From Sulfitobacter guttiformis (GTDB taxonomy: Bacteria > Pseudomonadota > Alphaproteobacteria > Rhodobacterales > Rhodobacteraceae), in NCBI RefSeq assembly GCF_003610455.1, contig NZ_RAQK01000001.1, positions 930,001 through 994,000 of the forward strand: a DNA stretch of 64,000 nt, read 5' to 3'. Below, piece by piece: positions 44,060-54,154 of the stretch; the stretch's first letter is position 1, and every line of letters begins with the position of its first letter. The position numbers and the translations under genes were made by a program. The notes beneath the pieces are model-generated. The model ran no database searches and was not told where the DNA came from. It worked only from the letters and a program-made list of their open reading frames with translations.

Positions 44060-44866
44060 ATGATAAAAACACTTCTTTTCGCCACCGCCACGATCTTTAC
44101 AGTGAACGCTGCCCATGCCGATGACACGTTTGGCGTGCCCGTCACAGCCGAGCTGATTGATGGATGGCAGCAGGCCGATGGTACCCGCGTCGGCGCCATT
44201 CGCATCACACTGGCTGATGGATGGAAGACCTACTGGCGTGCCCCGGGCGATGCCGGCATCCCGCCGCATTTTACCTGGGACGGTTCGAGCAATCTGGCAG
44301 GTGTTAGCGTGGGTTGGCCTACGCCGGAAGTGTTTGTGCAAAACGGTATGCGCTCTGTGGGGTATTCGAATCAGGTAACCCTGCCTCTGACCTTCGCTGC
44401 ACAAAAGACCGGCCAACCTGTCGATATCAATCTCGATCTCGAGATCGGGGTCTGCAAGGATATTTGTGTACCTAAAACGCTGTCGATCAGCGGAACGCTG
44501 GACAGTGCTGAAACCAGCCCTGTCCCAACCATCGCCGCAGCCATGGCCGAGCGCCCCTATACAGCGCGCGAGGCAGGCGCACGCGGCGTGACCTGTGCAA
44601 TCAGCCCGTCGAAGGATGGATTGAATATAACCGCTACGATGACCCTACCCGCAACTGGAGGGCGCGAACATGTTGTCATCGAAGCAGGGCGCCCCGACGT
44701 TTGGGTGTCGGAGGCAACCTCGACCCGGAGCGGCAACACCCTCACAGCGCAGGCCGAGATGATTGCAGGCGCAGGCGGCGCATTCGCCCTCGACCGCTCC
44801 GCGATCCGGTTCACCGTTCTGGGATCGTCCCACGCCGTGGATTTACAGGGCTGCGTCCCGGGCTGA
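44060..44866 (+). CDS. Secreted DsbD-type N-terminal domain protein, stand-alone
   Basis: Exported protein of 268 residues. The signal peptide is about 1-20 (ending HADD), then an immunoglobulin-like domain as in the N-terminal part of DsbD (DGWKTYWRAPGDAGIPPHF), with a cysteine pair C132-x3-C136 in VCKDICVP. Neither the transmembrane part nor the thioredoxin domain of full DsbD is present, so it would need a separate membrane partner for electrons. The AGGAGG site lies only one base before the ATG, unusually close. It is followed by the convergent RND pump. ScsB-like roles are possible. Confidence 0.83.
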   Translation: MIKTLLFATATIFTVNAAHADDTFGVPVTAELIDGWQQADGTRVGAIRITLADGWKTYWRAPGDAGIPPHFTWDGSSNLAGVSVGWPTPEVFVQNGMRSVGYSNQVTLPLTFAAQKTGQPVDINLDLEIGVCKDICVPKTLSISGTLDSAETSPVPTIAAAMAERPYTAREAGARGVTCAISPSKDGLNITATMTLPATGGREHVVIEAGRPDVWVSEATSTRSGNTLTAQAEMIAGAGGAFALDRSAIRFTVLGSSHAVDLQGCVPG

Positions 44867-44871
44867 GCAGC

Positions 44872-47800
44872 CTAGTCACGCAGGGTAGGTGGTTTCCGCA
44901 GGAGCATTGCAACGCCGCCAACAATGTAACCCAACAGGGCAATTCCGCCCACGCCGATAACAAATAACAAGAACGCAGCCGGCATAACAGGTCGGCCCGA
45001 CAGCGCAGGTAGTATTCCATCAATCAACGGGTGAAATGCGCCTGTAACAGCCGCCCAGCCAATAGTGAGCGCGCCCCACCCCAGCACTGCGGCCCATAAT
45101 CCTACAAGCCCTAGCTGCAGGCCGCGCGCCCGCGACCTTAATCCTCGCCGCATCGCCAAAACCTGTCGCGCTACATCGTGCTGGGCCGCCATCAACGCCG
45201 GCACAATCAGCAGAACCAGCACCATACCGAACCCCAAACCGTAGACCAGCGTGATCACAGTGGGTTTGAGAAACTGCGCTTGCTCGCTCCGCTCGAACAG
45301 CAGCGGGGCCATGCCCAGAACGGTGGTGAGTGTCGTCAGCATCACAGGCCGCAGGCGGTCTGCTGCACCATCAATGATCGAGGGGATAAGACCACGATCG
45401 TGCGCGTATTCATCAATTGTAGTCACCAGCACGATGGAATCGTTTATGATAATGCCCGTCATGCCTAGCAGCCCCACAACGGTGAACATGCTCAGCGGCA
45501 CACCCCATGCATGGTGCCCATATATTGTGCCAATCAGGCCAAAGGGGATAATTGCCATCACTACCAATGGGCGCGTCCAGCTTCCGAACACCCATGCCAG
45601 AACCAGAAATATCCCTGTCAAACACAAGATCAGACCCGTCATCGCATCTCGCAGAAATTCGTCCTCCTGCTCGCTCAAACCTGCGATGCGGTATTCGACC
45701 TGTAACTCTGATGCGATGCGCGGCAGAATTTCAGTGGACACCGCTGTGGTAATCTCGGTGGCACGGTCGGCATCATCCTCCGAGATGTCGCCAGTGACCG
45801 ATATCAACCTGATACCGTTTTCGCGTCGAACCGTGCTGAACCCTGTGCGCTGTTGCACACTTACAATATCACCCAAGGCGACGTAGTTGCCTGCGGCTGT
45901 GCGCAACTGGGTGCGGTCCAGAAAATCCGCCGTCAGCTCCCCCTCCGGCAACTCGACCCGTATTGCGGCAGAGCGCGGGCCATCGGGATATGTTGCCGCT
46001 TCGATCCCGCCCAGACGGTTACGCAGCACACGGCCAAGCTCGTCGATGGTGAACCCCAGCGCCAGCCCTTGTGGCGTGAGATCGAGGATCAGCTCCTCCT
46101 TGTCATACGCCAGATTATCCTGAACAGCACTCACTTCGGGATATTGCAGCAGAGCTGTTTGCAATGCTTGTGAGGCCTCTTTGAGAGTTTGTGTATCCGC
46201 ACCATAGAACTCGACATCCAGCGCGTCGCCCCCCGGCCCAGAGCGCCAGCCGCGAAAACTCACCGCCTCGGCCAACGGGTGGTTCACTACCTCTTCCTGC
46301 AATTCTGCGACAAACGCGAAGCTGGAATAGGGGCGCAGATCGGCGTCGATAAGCTCAATCGAAATGCCCCCCAGCAAATCACCGTCCTTTCCCTCTGCCG
46401 CCTCAAGGCCACGCCCGCCGTTGCCCCCGATTTGCGCCATTACATAATCCAGAGGGCTTATTCCGTGTTCTGCCTCGAGCCGTGCAGCGATGGCATCGGT
46501 GGCGCGCTGCATCTCTCGCATCATCTCCATGGTATCGCTGCGGGTTGCGCCTTCGGCCATGATGAAGTTACCGGTAACGGATCCGCGCTCGGGGGCGTTG
46601 AAGAAGCGCCATTGGACATCCCCCCGAGCAAAAAGCGCAACCTGACTGGCTAGTGCTACCAGCACACCCGCCAAAACGACATATCGCGCCTTGATAACCA
46701 ACGCCATGAACGGGCGAAACAGGCCCTCGCGCACCCTCTCGAAACCTGCATTGATCACGGTCGACGGTGTGTCGATACCGTGCCGCCCGATGATTTGCAT
46801 GATCGCACGTAGCCGCGCAGGGCGTGACATCAGATACCCCCCCGCCAGTACCAGTAAAATTCCCGCTATAACGGAAGCATTGCCCGACATAATCGCAAAA
46901 GCACCGCCGGGATCCGCACCCGTGATCCACAAGAAACCACTGATCAACCCAAGTAGCAGGCCGGTGACCAGCGCTGTCGCGACAAGGGCAGAGACCACTC
47001 CACCTACAATCAGCTTCGACATCGAGAATTTCGAGCGCGACTGCACACCTTCCAGAGCATTTTTCATATGATGAGGCAGGATCAGGAAACATTCGATCAG
47101 CGAGGCCACCAGAACGGCGATTACTGTGTAAGGAATATCGCTGATCAATCCCCCGAACCGCCCGCCCACTGCAACCAGACCAAAGAATGCAATGATGGTG
47201 GTAAGCGTAGCTGCAAACACCGGCATTGCCATACGCTGCGCCGCACCCTCGGCGGCCTCCGCAGCACTCATCCCCCCCATGCGGTAGCGGTGATCAGCAT
47301 GCTCACCCACGACGATTGCATCGTCCACCACAATGCCGAGCGTTATGATAAGCCCGAACAGCGAAATCATATTGATCGTCAAACCGCCCAGATACATGAA
47401 GGCAATAGACGCACCCATCGCAACCGGAATACCAGCAGCCACCCAAAATGCAGTGCGCGCATTCAAAAACAAAAACAACAAGGCCAACACAAGGCCAAGG
47501 CCCATGATGCCATTATCAACAAGCAAATCGAGGCGGCCTGTAATTTCTGCGGCGCGCGTGCGGATCAACTCGACGGCCACGCCTGCTGGAAGGCTCTCCT
47601 GCAATGCCGCTGCAACCTCTTCGACGGCCTCCTGAATCCCGATTGCATCACCACGGTCAGAGCGGTCAACACGGACAGAAATCGCCGGATACTCACCAAC
47701 AAAAAAGCCGATATTGCGATCCACGCCCTGCGCAAACACAGTTGCGACATCCCCCACCAACAAATTGGATCCGTCGGGGTTTGAGCGCAGGGTAATCGCT

Positions 47801-48528
47801 TCGAGCTCTTGCGGCGTTCGTTTTGCTGTGCCGGTGCGCACGCGGGCATTGGCCCCCGCCACGTCTCCGGCAGGATCTGCGTCAACCTCTTGAGCGATGG
47901 CCGCAGCGATCTGCGCCATGCTCACGTCAAATGCCACCAGCTTCGAGGAAGGCACCTCGACGATCGTCTGGGGTGCGGCTACGCCCTGAATGGTGGTACG
48001 GGTCACACCTGCAGCGAACAATCGGACTACAAACTCGTCCGCGAACCGGCCAAGTTGTTCGGGACCTACAGGGCCGGTAATTATAACATCCGTTACGCGG
48101 TCCCGCCATGCGCCGCGCCGCACGTCAGGCTCCTCCGCCTCCTCAGGCAGTGTTGTGATTGCATCTACTGCCGTTTGGACATCCGCAGTTGCCCGCGCCA
48201 TGTCCCAGCCAGGCTCGAACTCAAGGAGGATTGTACCGCTTCCCTCGCGGGCAGCGCTCGACGAACTCTCGACCCCCTCAAGACCCAGCAAAGCGGTTTC
48301 GAGAACCTGCGAAATCGCCTCGTCAACATCTTCGGCGCCAGCGCCGCGCCAAATTGTGGTAACTGTTACGTTGTCCACAACCACATCGGGAAAAAATTGC
48401 GCCCGCATGTTTGGCGCAGAGACGATACCCGCCACCAGCATCAGTACCAACAGAAGGTTGGCAACTGTTTTATGCCGTGTGAAATACGCTAGAATGCCGC
48501 CAGCCGTTTTTGGAATTGCACGCCCCAT
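44872..48528 (-). CDS. RND family efflux transporter, inner-membrane pump
   Basis: Proton-driven tripartite exporter subunit of 1218 residues, longer than most RND pumps. Twelve transmembrane segments are arranged around two large periplasmic loops. Family marks include GIVVDDAIVVGEHADHRYRMG after TM4-5 and the similar GIIINDSIVLVTTIDEYAHD in the second half. The terminal extra stretch of about 80 residues adds two more hydrophobic segments. It starts three bases after the adaptor gene, so the pair is one operon. No outer-membrane factor gene is in the window. The substrate is unknown. Confidence 0.9.
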   Translation of the reverse strand: MGRAIPKTAGGILAYFTRHKTVANLLLVLMLVAGIVSAPNMRAQFFPDVVVDNVTVTTIWRGAGAEDVDEAISQVLETALLGLEGVESSSSAAREGSGTILLEFEPGWDMARATADVQTAVDAITTLPEEAEEPDVRRGAWRDRVTDVIITGPVGPEQLGRFADEFVVRLFAAGVTRTTIQGVAAPQTIVEVPSSKLVAFDVSMAQIAAAIAQEVDADPAGDVAGANARVRTGTAKRTPQELEAITLRSNPDGSNLLVGDVATVFAQGVDRNIGFFVGEYPAISVRVDRSDRGDAIGIQEAVEEVAAALQESLPAGVAVELIRTRAAEITGRLDLLVDNGIMGLGLVLALLFLFLNARTAFWVAAGIPVAMGASIAFMYLGGLTINMISLFGLIITLGIVVDDAIVVGEHADHRYRMGGMSAAEAAEGAAQRMAMPVFAATLTTIIAFFGLVAVGGRFGGLISDIPYTVIAVLVASLIECFLILPHHMKNALEGVQSRSKFSMSKLIVGGVVSALVATALVTGLLLGLISGFLWITGADPGGAFAIMSGNASVIAGILLVLAGGYLMSRPARLRAIMQIIGRHGIDTPSTVINAGFERVREGLFRPFMALVIKARYVVLAGVLVALASQVALFARGDVQWRFFNAPERGSVTGNFIMAEGATRSDTMEMMREMQRATDAIAARLEAEHGISPLDYVMAQIGGNGGRGLEAAEGKDGDLLGGISIELIDADLRPYSSFAFVAELQEEVVNHPLAEAVSFRGWRSGPGGDALDVEFYGADTQTLKEASQALQTALLQYPEVSAVQDNLAYDKEELILDLTPQGLALGFTIDELGRVLRNRLGGIEAATYPDGPRSAAIRVELPEGELTADFLDRTQLRTAAGNYVALGDIVSVQQRTGFSTVRRENGIRLISVTGDISEDDADRATEITTAVSTEILPRIASELQVEYRIAGLSEQEDEFLRDAMTGLILCLTGIFLVLAWVFGSWTRPLVVMAIIPFGLIGTIYGHHAWGVPLSMFTVVGLLGMTGIIINDSIVLVTTIDEYAHDRGLIPSIIDGAADRLRPVMLTTLTTVLGMAPLLFERSEQAQFLKPTVITLVYGLGFGMVLVLLIVPALMAAQHDVARQVLAMRRGLRSRARGLQLGLVGLWAAVLGWGALTIGWAAVTGAFHPLIDGILPALSGRPVMPAAFLLFVIGVGGIALLGYIVGGVAMLLRKPPTLRD

Positions 48529-48531
48529 GGC

Positions 48532-49989
48532 TTAGCCCCCCATCCTGCTTTCAAGCCGCTCGACCACCTGTGCAGGTACCTGCGGCTCTGCTAGTTGGGC
48601 TAGCACGCGGGCTTTTGCCTCTTGCGGCATCTGGTTGTTCGCCTCGACAAAGGCTACCAGTCTCGCACGCCGCTCCTCGGTCAGTTCCAACATCTGTGGT
48701 GCTGTGGGGGGATCGGGTTGCATCCCTTTGCGAAGTGGTTTGACTGCAATGCCCGCACCCAACAAAGGCGAGCGGGCCTCGACAACTTCGCGTCCTACAA
48801 TATCGCCTCGAACCAGTACATCATCGCCCTGACGGCGCAGAACTGTCACGCTGCCGGCCTCCAAACGGTCTCCTTCAATAAGCAAAAGCACCCCACCGGA
48901 AGCATCCACCGACGAGGACGGAAGGCGGATCACATTCTCCAACGCAGGCTCCTGCACACGCACAGTCACAAAATCACCGGGCTTAAATCCGGCCCCTGCG
49001 TCCAGCGAAGCGAACACAAGGCGGCCGGTCTGTCCCTCACCTGTAGCCGCTGATGTGCGGGTTACGCGGCCGCTGGCCTCCAGATCGACACCGGCCACGT
49101 CAAGTGTGACAGTTACAGCCGCCTTCAAGATTTCGCCCTGCAGATCGAGCAAGCGCGCAAATTGCGCTGTCGACAGGCGAAATGATACCTCGAGATCCTG
49201 CGGGTCTATCAGATCTGCCAAACGCTCGTTTGCACTCACCAACCGCCCTTCGACTACGCTGGCTCCGCTCAGAGTTCCGCCAAAGGGAGCGCTGATGTTT
49301 GTTTCGTCCAGACGGCGCTGGGCCTCAGCCACGGCAATTTCGACCCTTACAATGCCTGTAGTGGCCTGATCGATCCGTGCCTCGGCCTGTGCCAGCGCCT
49401 GCCGCCGCGACAGGACAGCCTGCCGCGCCGCAGATGCAGCAAGGTCGGTGGTTTCTGAGGCCGCTGCTGTGCCAATGCCGCGCTGGGTCAGATCGGTTTG
49501 GCGCTCTGCTGCCCGCACCCTCAGCTCCGCCTGCTCTTGGGCCGCGAGCACTTCATCGCGGGCCAGTTCCAACCCGCGCCGCGCATCACGGGCCTCGGCC
49601 TGAGCGTCGGCAAGATCGCTCTGAGCGCGCTGCAAGGCAGATTGTGCATCGGCAGGATCAAGGCGCACCAGAACATCCCCTGCCTGTACCGCGCCACCAT
49701 CCTCGAATTCGTCGGCCAATGCGATCACACGCCCGCCGCCGGCGGCGCGTAGCTCAAGGGTGCGGCGGCTCGCGATCTCGCCAAAGGTTTCCAGCAAAGG
49801 CGTATGTGCGCCTGCCTGCGCCGTGATGACATTGACAGTAAACACACGTTCGCGGGCAGTGCGCTCTTCCGGCGCGTCCGCCAACCGAGATTGAACCGCG
49901 CCGCCAACAATCTGCACAGCCCAGACTAGCATACCTAATGTGACTGCGGCCAGAAACAGACCAATCATACTTTGTCTCAGAAACCGCAT
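48532..49989 (-). CDS. RND efflux periplasmic adaptor (HlyD/MFP family)
   Basis: Membrane fusion protein of 485 residues, the periplasmic bridge of the pump. It has an N-terminal anchor (about 9-30), a lipoyl-like half (RRTLELRAAGGGRVIALADEFEDGGAV), a long alpha-hairpin (about 130-245) with alternating Ala, Arg and Gln, the second lipoyl half, and a beta-barrel domain (RLVSANERLADLIDPQDLEVSFRLS). A C-terminal tail of about 60 residues rich in Glu and Arg is extra. It precedes the pump by three bases. The 155 bases upstream contain no recognised operator. Confidence 0.88.
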   Translation of the reverse strand: MRFLRQSMIGLFLAAVTLGMLVWAVQIVGGAVQSRLADAPEERTARERVFTVNVITAQAGAHTPLLETFGEIASRRTLELRAAGGGRVIALADEFEDGGAVQAGDVLVRLDPADAQSALQRAQSDLADAQAEARDARRGLELARDEVLAAQEQAELRVRAAERQTDLTQRGIGTAAASETTDLAASAARQAVLSRRQALAQAEARIDQATTGIVRVEIAVAEAQRRLDETNISAPFGGTLSGASVVEGRLVSANERLADLIDPQDLEVSFRLSTAQFARLLDLQGEILKAAVTVTLDVAGVDLEASGRVTRTSAATGEGQTGRLVFASLDAGAGFKPGDFVTVRVQEPALENVIRLPSSSVDASGGVLLLIEGDRLEAGSVTVLRRQGDDVLVRGDIVGREVVEARSPLLGAGIAVKPLRKGMQPDPPTAPQMLELTEERRARLVAFVEANNQMPQEAKARVLAQLAEPQVPAQVVERLESRMGG

Positions 49990-50144
49990 GCTGTGTCCGC
50001 TTTGTTCATATTGTTCCCATTTAGCGCCGGATGCACCTTAACCCAGTAGGAGTTTATACGCGCATCAATCACGTTTCCGTCGCCAATTCGGGACGGAGGG
50101 CCAACAAACCTATTGCAGGCGGTCCCCAAGTAGAGCCAAAGCAA

Positions 50145-50687
50145 TTATTTGCGGCGGTGATGCTCGTCCAGACGGGGCAAAATTTCGACAAAATTACAGG
50201 GCCTGTGACGGTAATCCAGTTGTTTGAGCAGGATCTCGTCCCATGCATCCTTGCACGCGCCAGGACTACCGGGCAGCGCAAAAAGATAAGTTCCGTTTGC
50301 CACACCACCCGTCGCACGCGACTGAACCGCGCTTGTTCCGATCTTTTGCATTGATACGATCGTGAAGATGGTTCCGAACGCATCAATCTCTTTTTCGTAC
50401 ACGTCACGGTGTGCCTCGACTGTAACATCGCGCCCTGTCAGGCCTGTCCCTCCGGTCGATATCACAACATCAACCTGTGAGTCGGTGCACCACGCGCGCA
50501 ACTGCGCCGCAATCTCCTTACGCTCGTCGCGAATAATTTTACGGTCCGCCAGAATATGCCCAGCATCCTCCAGCCGTGCTACCAGCACATCACCCGAGCG
50601 ATCTTCGCCCATGCTGCGGGTGTCTGAGACGGTAAGCACCGCGATGCGCACGGCGATAAATTCTTTGGAAAGGTCAATCGTGCTCAT
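50145..50687 (-). CDS. moaB: Molybdenum cofactor biosynthesis protein MoaB
   Basis: MoaB/MogA-type molybdopterin adenylyltransferase, acting before MoeA. The 180 residues include AVLTVSDTRSMGEDRSGD, the conserved STGGTGLTGRDVTVEA, and a C-terminal DEILLKQLDYRHRPCNF typical of MoaB. There are two adjacent ATGs (50690 and 50687). The GGAG site is six bases before the second, so I use it. The gene follows lysE directly. It supplies the same pathway as the mob/moe operon at 32787-37165 but sits apart from it. Confidence 0.93.
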   Translation of the reverse strand: MSTIDLSKEFIAVRIAVLTVSDTRSMGEDRSGDVLVARLEDAGHILADRKIIRDERKEIAAQLRAWCTDSQVDVVISTGGTGLTGRDVTVEAHRDVYEKEIDAFGTIFTIVSMQKIGTSAVQSRATGGVANGTYLFALPGSPGACKDAWDEILLKQLDYRHRPCNFVEILPRLDEHHRRK

Positions 50688-50690
50688 CAT

Positions 50691-51296
50691 TCACTCCATC
50701 ACTGCAAGGCGCACTGCCAGCGCAGCATAAATACTTCCGGTAACATAGCCCAAAGCACTCGACGATTTAACAAGTTTGGCGCCAATGGTTCCTGCAAAGG
50801 CACCAACAAGACCGTTCACCACAAAACCGCCCAGTGCGATCATTGCACCGAACGCGAGAAATTGCAGAAATACGGGTCCTGCTTCCGGCACTACAAATTG
50901 GGGAATAAAAGCGAGAACAAACCAGATCACTTTGAAGTTGCTCAAATTTGTAAAAAACCCTGCGCGAAAGGCACGCAACGGCCGCATTCCTTCACCCCGT
51001 GCGTTTACACCGCTGCTACGAAGGGCCTGCACTGCAAGATACAGAAGGTACGCCACCCCTATCCAGCGGATCGCCATAAATGCCCAAGGAAACGCAGTTA
51101 TTACCGCCCCGAGGCCCAAACCCGCAATGGTAACATGGACCAAAGCACCCGCGCTCACGCCCGCACTAGCAGCCCAGGCAGAAGCCCGCCCCGAGCGCAT
51201 CCCTTGTGCAAGGCACAGCATCATATCCGGCCCTGGGGTCACGTTAAGCGCGAGTGCGGCCGGAACAAACGCCAGCAAGACCAGCGGGTCGATCAT
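50691..51296 (-). CDS. LysE family translocator
   Basis: Membrane exporter of 201 residues of the LysE/RhtB group, with about six transmembrane segments. The N-terminal block LNVTPGPDMMLCLAQGMRSG is typical, followed by SNFKVIWFVLAFIPQFV. The family exports lysine, threonine, homoserine or related compounds, and the substrate here is unknown. The ATG overlaps the uracil-DNA glycosylase stop (ATGA), and its own stop is three bases before the moaB start region. Confidence 0.9.
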   Translation of the reverse strand: MIDPLVLLAFVPAALALNVTPGPDMMLCLAQGMRSGRASAWAASAGVSAGALVHVTIAGLGLGAVITAFPWAFMAIRWIGVAYLLYLAVQALRSSGVNARGEGMRPLRAFRAGFFTNLSNFKVIWFVLAFIPQFVVPEAGPVFLQFLAFGAMIALGGFVVNGLVGAFAGTIGAKLVKSSSALGYVTGSIYAALAVRLAVME

Positions 51297-52087
51297 CTAG
51301 ACACGTCCTTTGACTTATCCAGAGCAGCCTTGAGATTTAACAAGTCTGCCCAAGCCTCTCGTTTTGCTGCCGGATTGCGCAACAGATAGGCAGGATGGCA
51401 CATCGGCAAAGCAGGCTTATCGACCGCCACGGTCCATTCCCCCCGCAGTCGCGTGATACCGCGTTTTGACAAAAGCGCCTGACAAGCCCAATTACCCATG
51501 ACGACCAGCACCGCTGGATCAGCCAGTTCGATATGCCGCTGCAAAAACGGTTTCATCATCGCGATCTCTTCGGGTTTGGGATCACGGTTGTGCGGGGGGC
51601 GCCATGGCAATGTATTGGTGATATAGATGGGTGCATCTGCGCGTGTGCGTCCCATATCGATTGCCGCAAACATCTTGTCCAACAGCTGCCCCGCAGCGCC
51701 GACAAAAGGCTGGCCTGTACGGTCCTCGTCCCGGCCCGGCGCTTCACCGATAATCATCACGGGCGCACCTGCTATCCCGTCACTAAATACCATATTACGC
51801 GCGCCGCGCTTGAGTTCGCACAGATCGAACGCCTCCATGGCTGCGCGCAATTCCTCCAGCGTGGTTGCTGATTGTGCCGCGTCTTGCGCCTCGGCCACCG
51901 GGTCCCGTTCGGCCATTCTGACGGGTCCGCGTGTCAGATGCGGCTTTTCCTCTGGTTGTTTGGGCTTTGTCAGACGGTCGGGTAGTGCATATCGGTCAAC
52001 AGGTTCATTCCCGATGCACTCGTCCGCGCCCAGCTCTATCTGCCAATCCAAAAGCGCGCGCGCTGTGTCAAAGTCCACTGATTCCAT
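51293..52087 (-). CDS. Uracil-DNA glycosylase, type 4-like without the iron-sulfur cysteines
   Basis: DNA-repair glycosylase of 264 residues of the family 4/5 type. It has the motif GEAPGRDEDRTGQPFVG at 114-130, NTLPWRPPHNR and the C-terminal CHPAYLLRNP at 230-239. In family 4 enzymes four cysteines hold a 4Fe-4S cluster. Here only C90 remains near the first site, and the CRPP cysteine is W162, so a cluster is unlikely. The N-terminal 75 residues are an extra polar region. It heads the operon with lysE and moaB, and diverges from pyrB. Confidence 0.88.
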   Translation of the reverse strand: MESVDFDTARALLDWQIELGADECIGNEPVDRYALPDRLTKPKQPEEKPHLTRGPVRMAERDPVAEAQDAAQSATTLEELRAAMEAFDLCELKRGARNMVFSDGIAGAPVMIIGEAPGRDEDRTGQPFVGAAGQLLDKMFAAIDMGRTRADAPIYITNTLPWRPPHNRDPKPEEIAMMKPFLQRHIELADPAVLVVMGNWACQALLSKRGITRLRGEWTVAVDKPALPMCHPAYLLRNPAAKREAWADLLNLKAALDKSKDVSR

Positions 52088-52194
52088 GGTGCCACTCTAC
52101 GCCCCTGTCCACAGGATCAAAATGCCCCATCCGCCGCTTCTTGCCCGTCTGGGCACAGCTCCCTATAACGAGCCAAACAGCGTAGGGTTTGATC

Positions 52195-53133
52195 ATGAGT
52201 TATCCACACCGCCACCTGCTTGGTATCGAACCACTACACCCGTCAGAGATCACTACCCTGCTGGATCTCGCAGACAGCTATGCCGACAAGAACCGTACCG
52301 CCGACAAACATGGGACAGCCCTTAAGGGGTTGACCCAGATCAACATGTTTTTCGAAAACTCTACCCGCACTCAAGCAAGCTTTGAGATCGCGGGAAAGCG
52401 ACTCGGAGCGGATGTGATGAACATGGCGATGCAGGCGAGCAGCATTAAAAAGGGTGAGACCCTGATTGATACGGCAATGACCCTCAATGCGATGCATCCC
52501 GATCTGCTGGTGGTGCGTCACCCGCAATCAGGAGCGGTAGATCTGCTTGCACAAAAGGTAAATTGCGCTGTGCTGAATGCAGGTGACGGGCGGCACGAGC
52601 ATCCCACTCAGGCGCTGCTTGATGCCTTGACGATCCGGCGCGCCAAGGGGCGGCTCCACCGGCTTTCTATAGCGATTTGTGGCGATATTGCCCACAGCCG
52701 TGTTGCCCGCTCCAACATCATGTTGTTGGGCAAAATGGAAAACCGCATCCGTCTGATCGGCCCACCAACGCTGATGCCTGCCGGCATCGCAGAGTTTGGC
52801 TGCGAGGTTTTCGACAACATGGAGGAAGGCCTCAAGGACGTTGACGTGGTGATGATGCTAAGATTGCAAAAAGAGCGCATGGATGGCGGCTTTATCCCCA
52901 GCGAAAGGGAGTATTACCATCGATATGGTCTTGACGCAGAAAAGTTATCCCACGCCAAGCCGGACGCGATTGTGATGCATCCCGGTCCGATGAATCGTGG
53001 CGTTGAGATTGACGGCACGCTGGCCGATGACATCAACCGCAGCGTCATTCAGGATCAGGTCGAGATGGGCGTGGCCGTGCGTATGGCTGCAATGGATCTC
53101 CTGGCACGCAATCTCGTGAGTAATCGCGGATGA
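52195..53133 (+). CDS. pyrB: Aspartate carbamoyltransferase catalytic subunit
   Basis: Condenses carbamoyl phosphate and aspartate to N-carbamoylaspartate in pyrimidine synthesis. In its 312 residues the carbamoyl phosphate site [20 protein letters not shown] is at about 50-70, then [19 protein letters not shown] and the aspartate-binding MLRLQKERM. The length fits a catalytic chain that partners a PyrC-like protein. No regulatory pyrI is present. The ATG at 52195 is preferred over a TTG at 52189. It is followed by four coupled unknown genes and then by the degenerate dihydroorotase, all in the same direction. Confidence 0.96.
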   Translation: MSYPHRHLLGIEPLHPSEITTLLDLADSYADKNRTADKHGTALKGLTQINMFFENSTRTQASFEIAGKRLGADVMNMAMQASSIKKGETLIDTAMTLNAMHPDLLVVRHPQSGAVDLLAQKVNCAVLNAGDGRHEHPTQALLDALTIRRAKGRLHRLSIAICGDIAHSRVARSNIMLLGKMENRIRLIGPPTLMPAGIAEFGCEVFDNMEEGLKDVDVVMMLRLQKERMDGGFIPSEREYYHRYGLDAEKLSHAKPDAIVMHPGPMNRGVEIDGTLADDINRSVIQDQVEMGVAVRMAAMDLLARNLVSNRG

Positions 53134-53627
53134 CGACATCAGAATTCTGGGACAAGGTGCTTGAACCAAACGAAAACCTCCTCTGGTCCGGGAGGCCCGC
53201 CCCGACATTTCACCTGCGAAACTGGCGGCTTTACGGATCAGCGCCGATGGCCGCACTGGGCCTTTTTTCAGCGGCATGGCTCATCATTGCGACAACCGGC
53301 AGTGAAGGCGACATCTGGCTGCTGGTGTTGCCCGCCCTTTTAGTCGCAATACCTGTCCGAAGCACCTTGCAACAGATCCGAGTCTACGGGGCGACCCGTT
53401 ACGCCCTTACCAACAGGCGCGTATTGTTTTTCAGAATCGAGGGCGACGAGACCCGCGTGAAAGCGCACCCACATAGCGCAATCTGCGCGCCTGATGTTAT
53501 CAATACCTTCCCGCCCAGCGTCAGCTTCCTGCGGTATGGAAAGGATCCGAAAAGCACTTTAGGCTTTGAGTATATCAAGAATTCCGAAATTTTAGTGCAT
53601 CATCTGGAGCAGCGGGAAGAATGGTAA
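53130..53627 (+). CDS. Membrane protein with bPH-like domain, unknown function
   Basis: Protein of 165 residues coupled to pyrB by an ATGA overlap. The N-terminal [14 protein letters not shown] motif and [11 protein letters not shown] are typical of bacterial pleckstrin-like (bPH) domains, and two transmembrane segments (about 34-56 and 62-76) lie between them. The C-terminal part ([13 protein letters not shown]) is polar. The family gives no known substrate. It is the first of the four unknown genes between pyrB and pyrC and overlaps the next gene by seven bases. Confidence 0.75.
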   Translation: MTTSEFWDKVLEPNENLLWSGRPAPTFHLRNWRLYGSAPMAALGLFSAAWLIIATTGSEGDIWLLVLPALLVAIPVRSTLQQIRVYGATRYALTNRRVLFFRIEGDETRVKAHPHSAICAPDVINTFPPSVSFLRYGKDPKSTLGFEYIKNSEILVHHLEQREEW

Positions 53628-54154
53628 CAATCGATATTCCGCGCAATGAAAGCGGCACAATCCGCGTCTTTGCCATTTCACGCCCGATGGCCGATATGGC
53701 CCGCGCCGTACAACGGCAGGGAACTCAAGCGCTAGGCGCAGAGCTGTTGGGCCACGAGGTCAAATCTGACGAGATCGAGCTTTTTGCCCTTTCCGATCTG
53801 GCAGGAGTAGGTCTGCACGGCTACTTAAGTGAAGGGTATGATATTGACAAATTCGCGCTTCAAAAAGATTTCAGACGGCTCAAAGCGCTGGACGGCTATG
53901 TCCTGCTGCATTTCTCGCGGCTCGGGGCGACGCAAGATATCACGTTGTCCCTCCACAGCGATCTGACGCTTATCGGCAGCTATGCGGAACCAAAACCACT
54001 TCATACCGGCCCGCCGATTACCGCAGCCTCAGCGGAGCTTTATTCGGGAGCCAGGGCTGCGTTGAAATCACCGGCCCGATCCCGATTGGGCAGTATTCTG
54101 ACAGGCGTGATCGTACTGCTGCTTTCCCTTTTTATATGGTGGATACTGCGATGA
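53621..54154 (+). CDS. C-tail anchored protein of unknown function in the pyr operon
   Basis: Protein of 177 residues that I do not recognise. Residues 1-150 are soluble, with alternating strands and a helical stretch (PMADMARAVQRQGTQALGAE). The C-terminus has one transmembrane segment (about 158-175) with a basic stretch before it, so the soluble part faces the cytoplasm if it follows the positive-inside rule. It overlaps its predecessor by seven bases and its successor by four. The strict coupling implies that it is made in fixed ratio with its neighbours. Confidence 0.72.
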   Translation: MVTIDIPRNESGTIRVFAISRPMADMARAVQRQGTQALGAELLGHEVKSDEIELFALSDLAGVGLHGYLSEGYDIDKFALQKDFRRLKALDGYVLLHFSRLGATQDITLSLHSDLTLIGSYAEPKPLHTGPPITAASAELYSGARAALKSPARSRLGSILTGVIVLLLSLFIWWILR

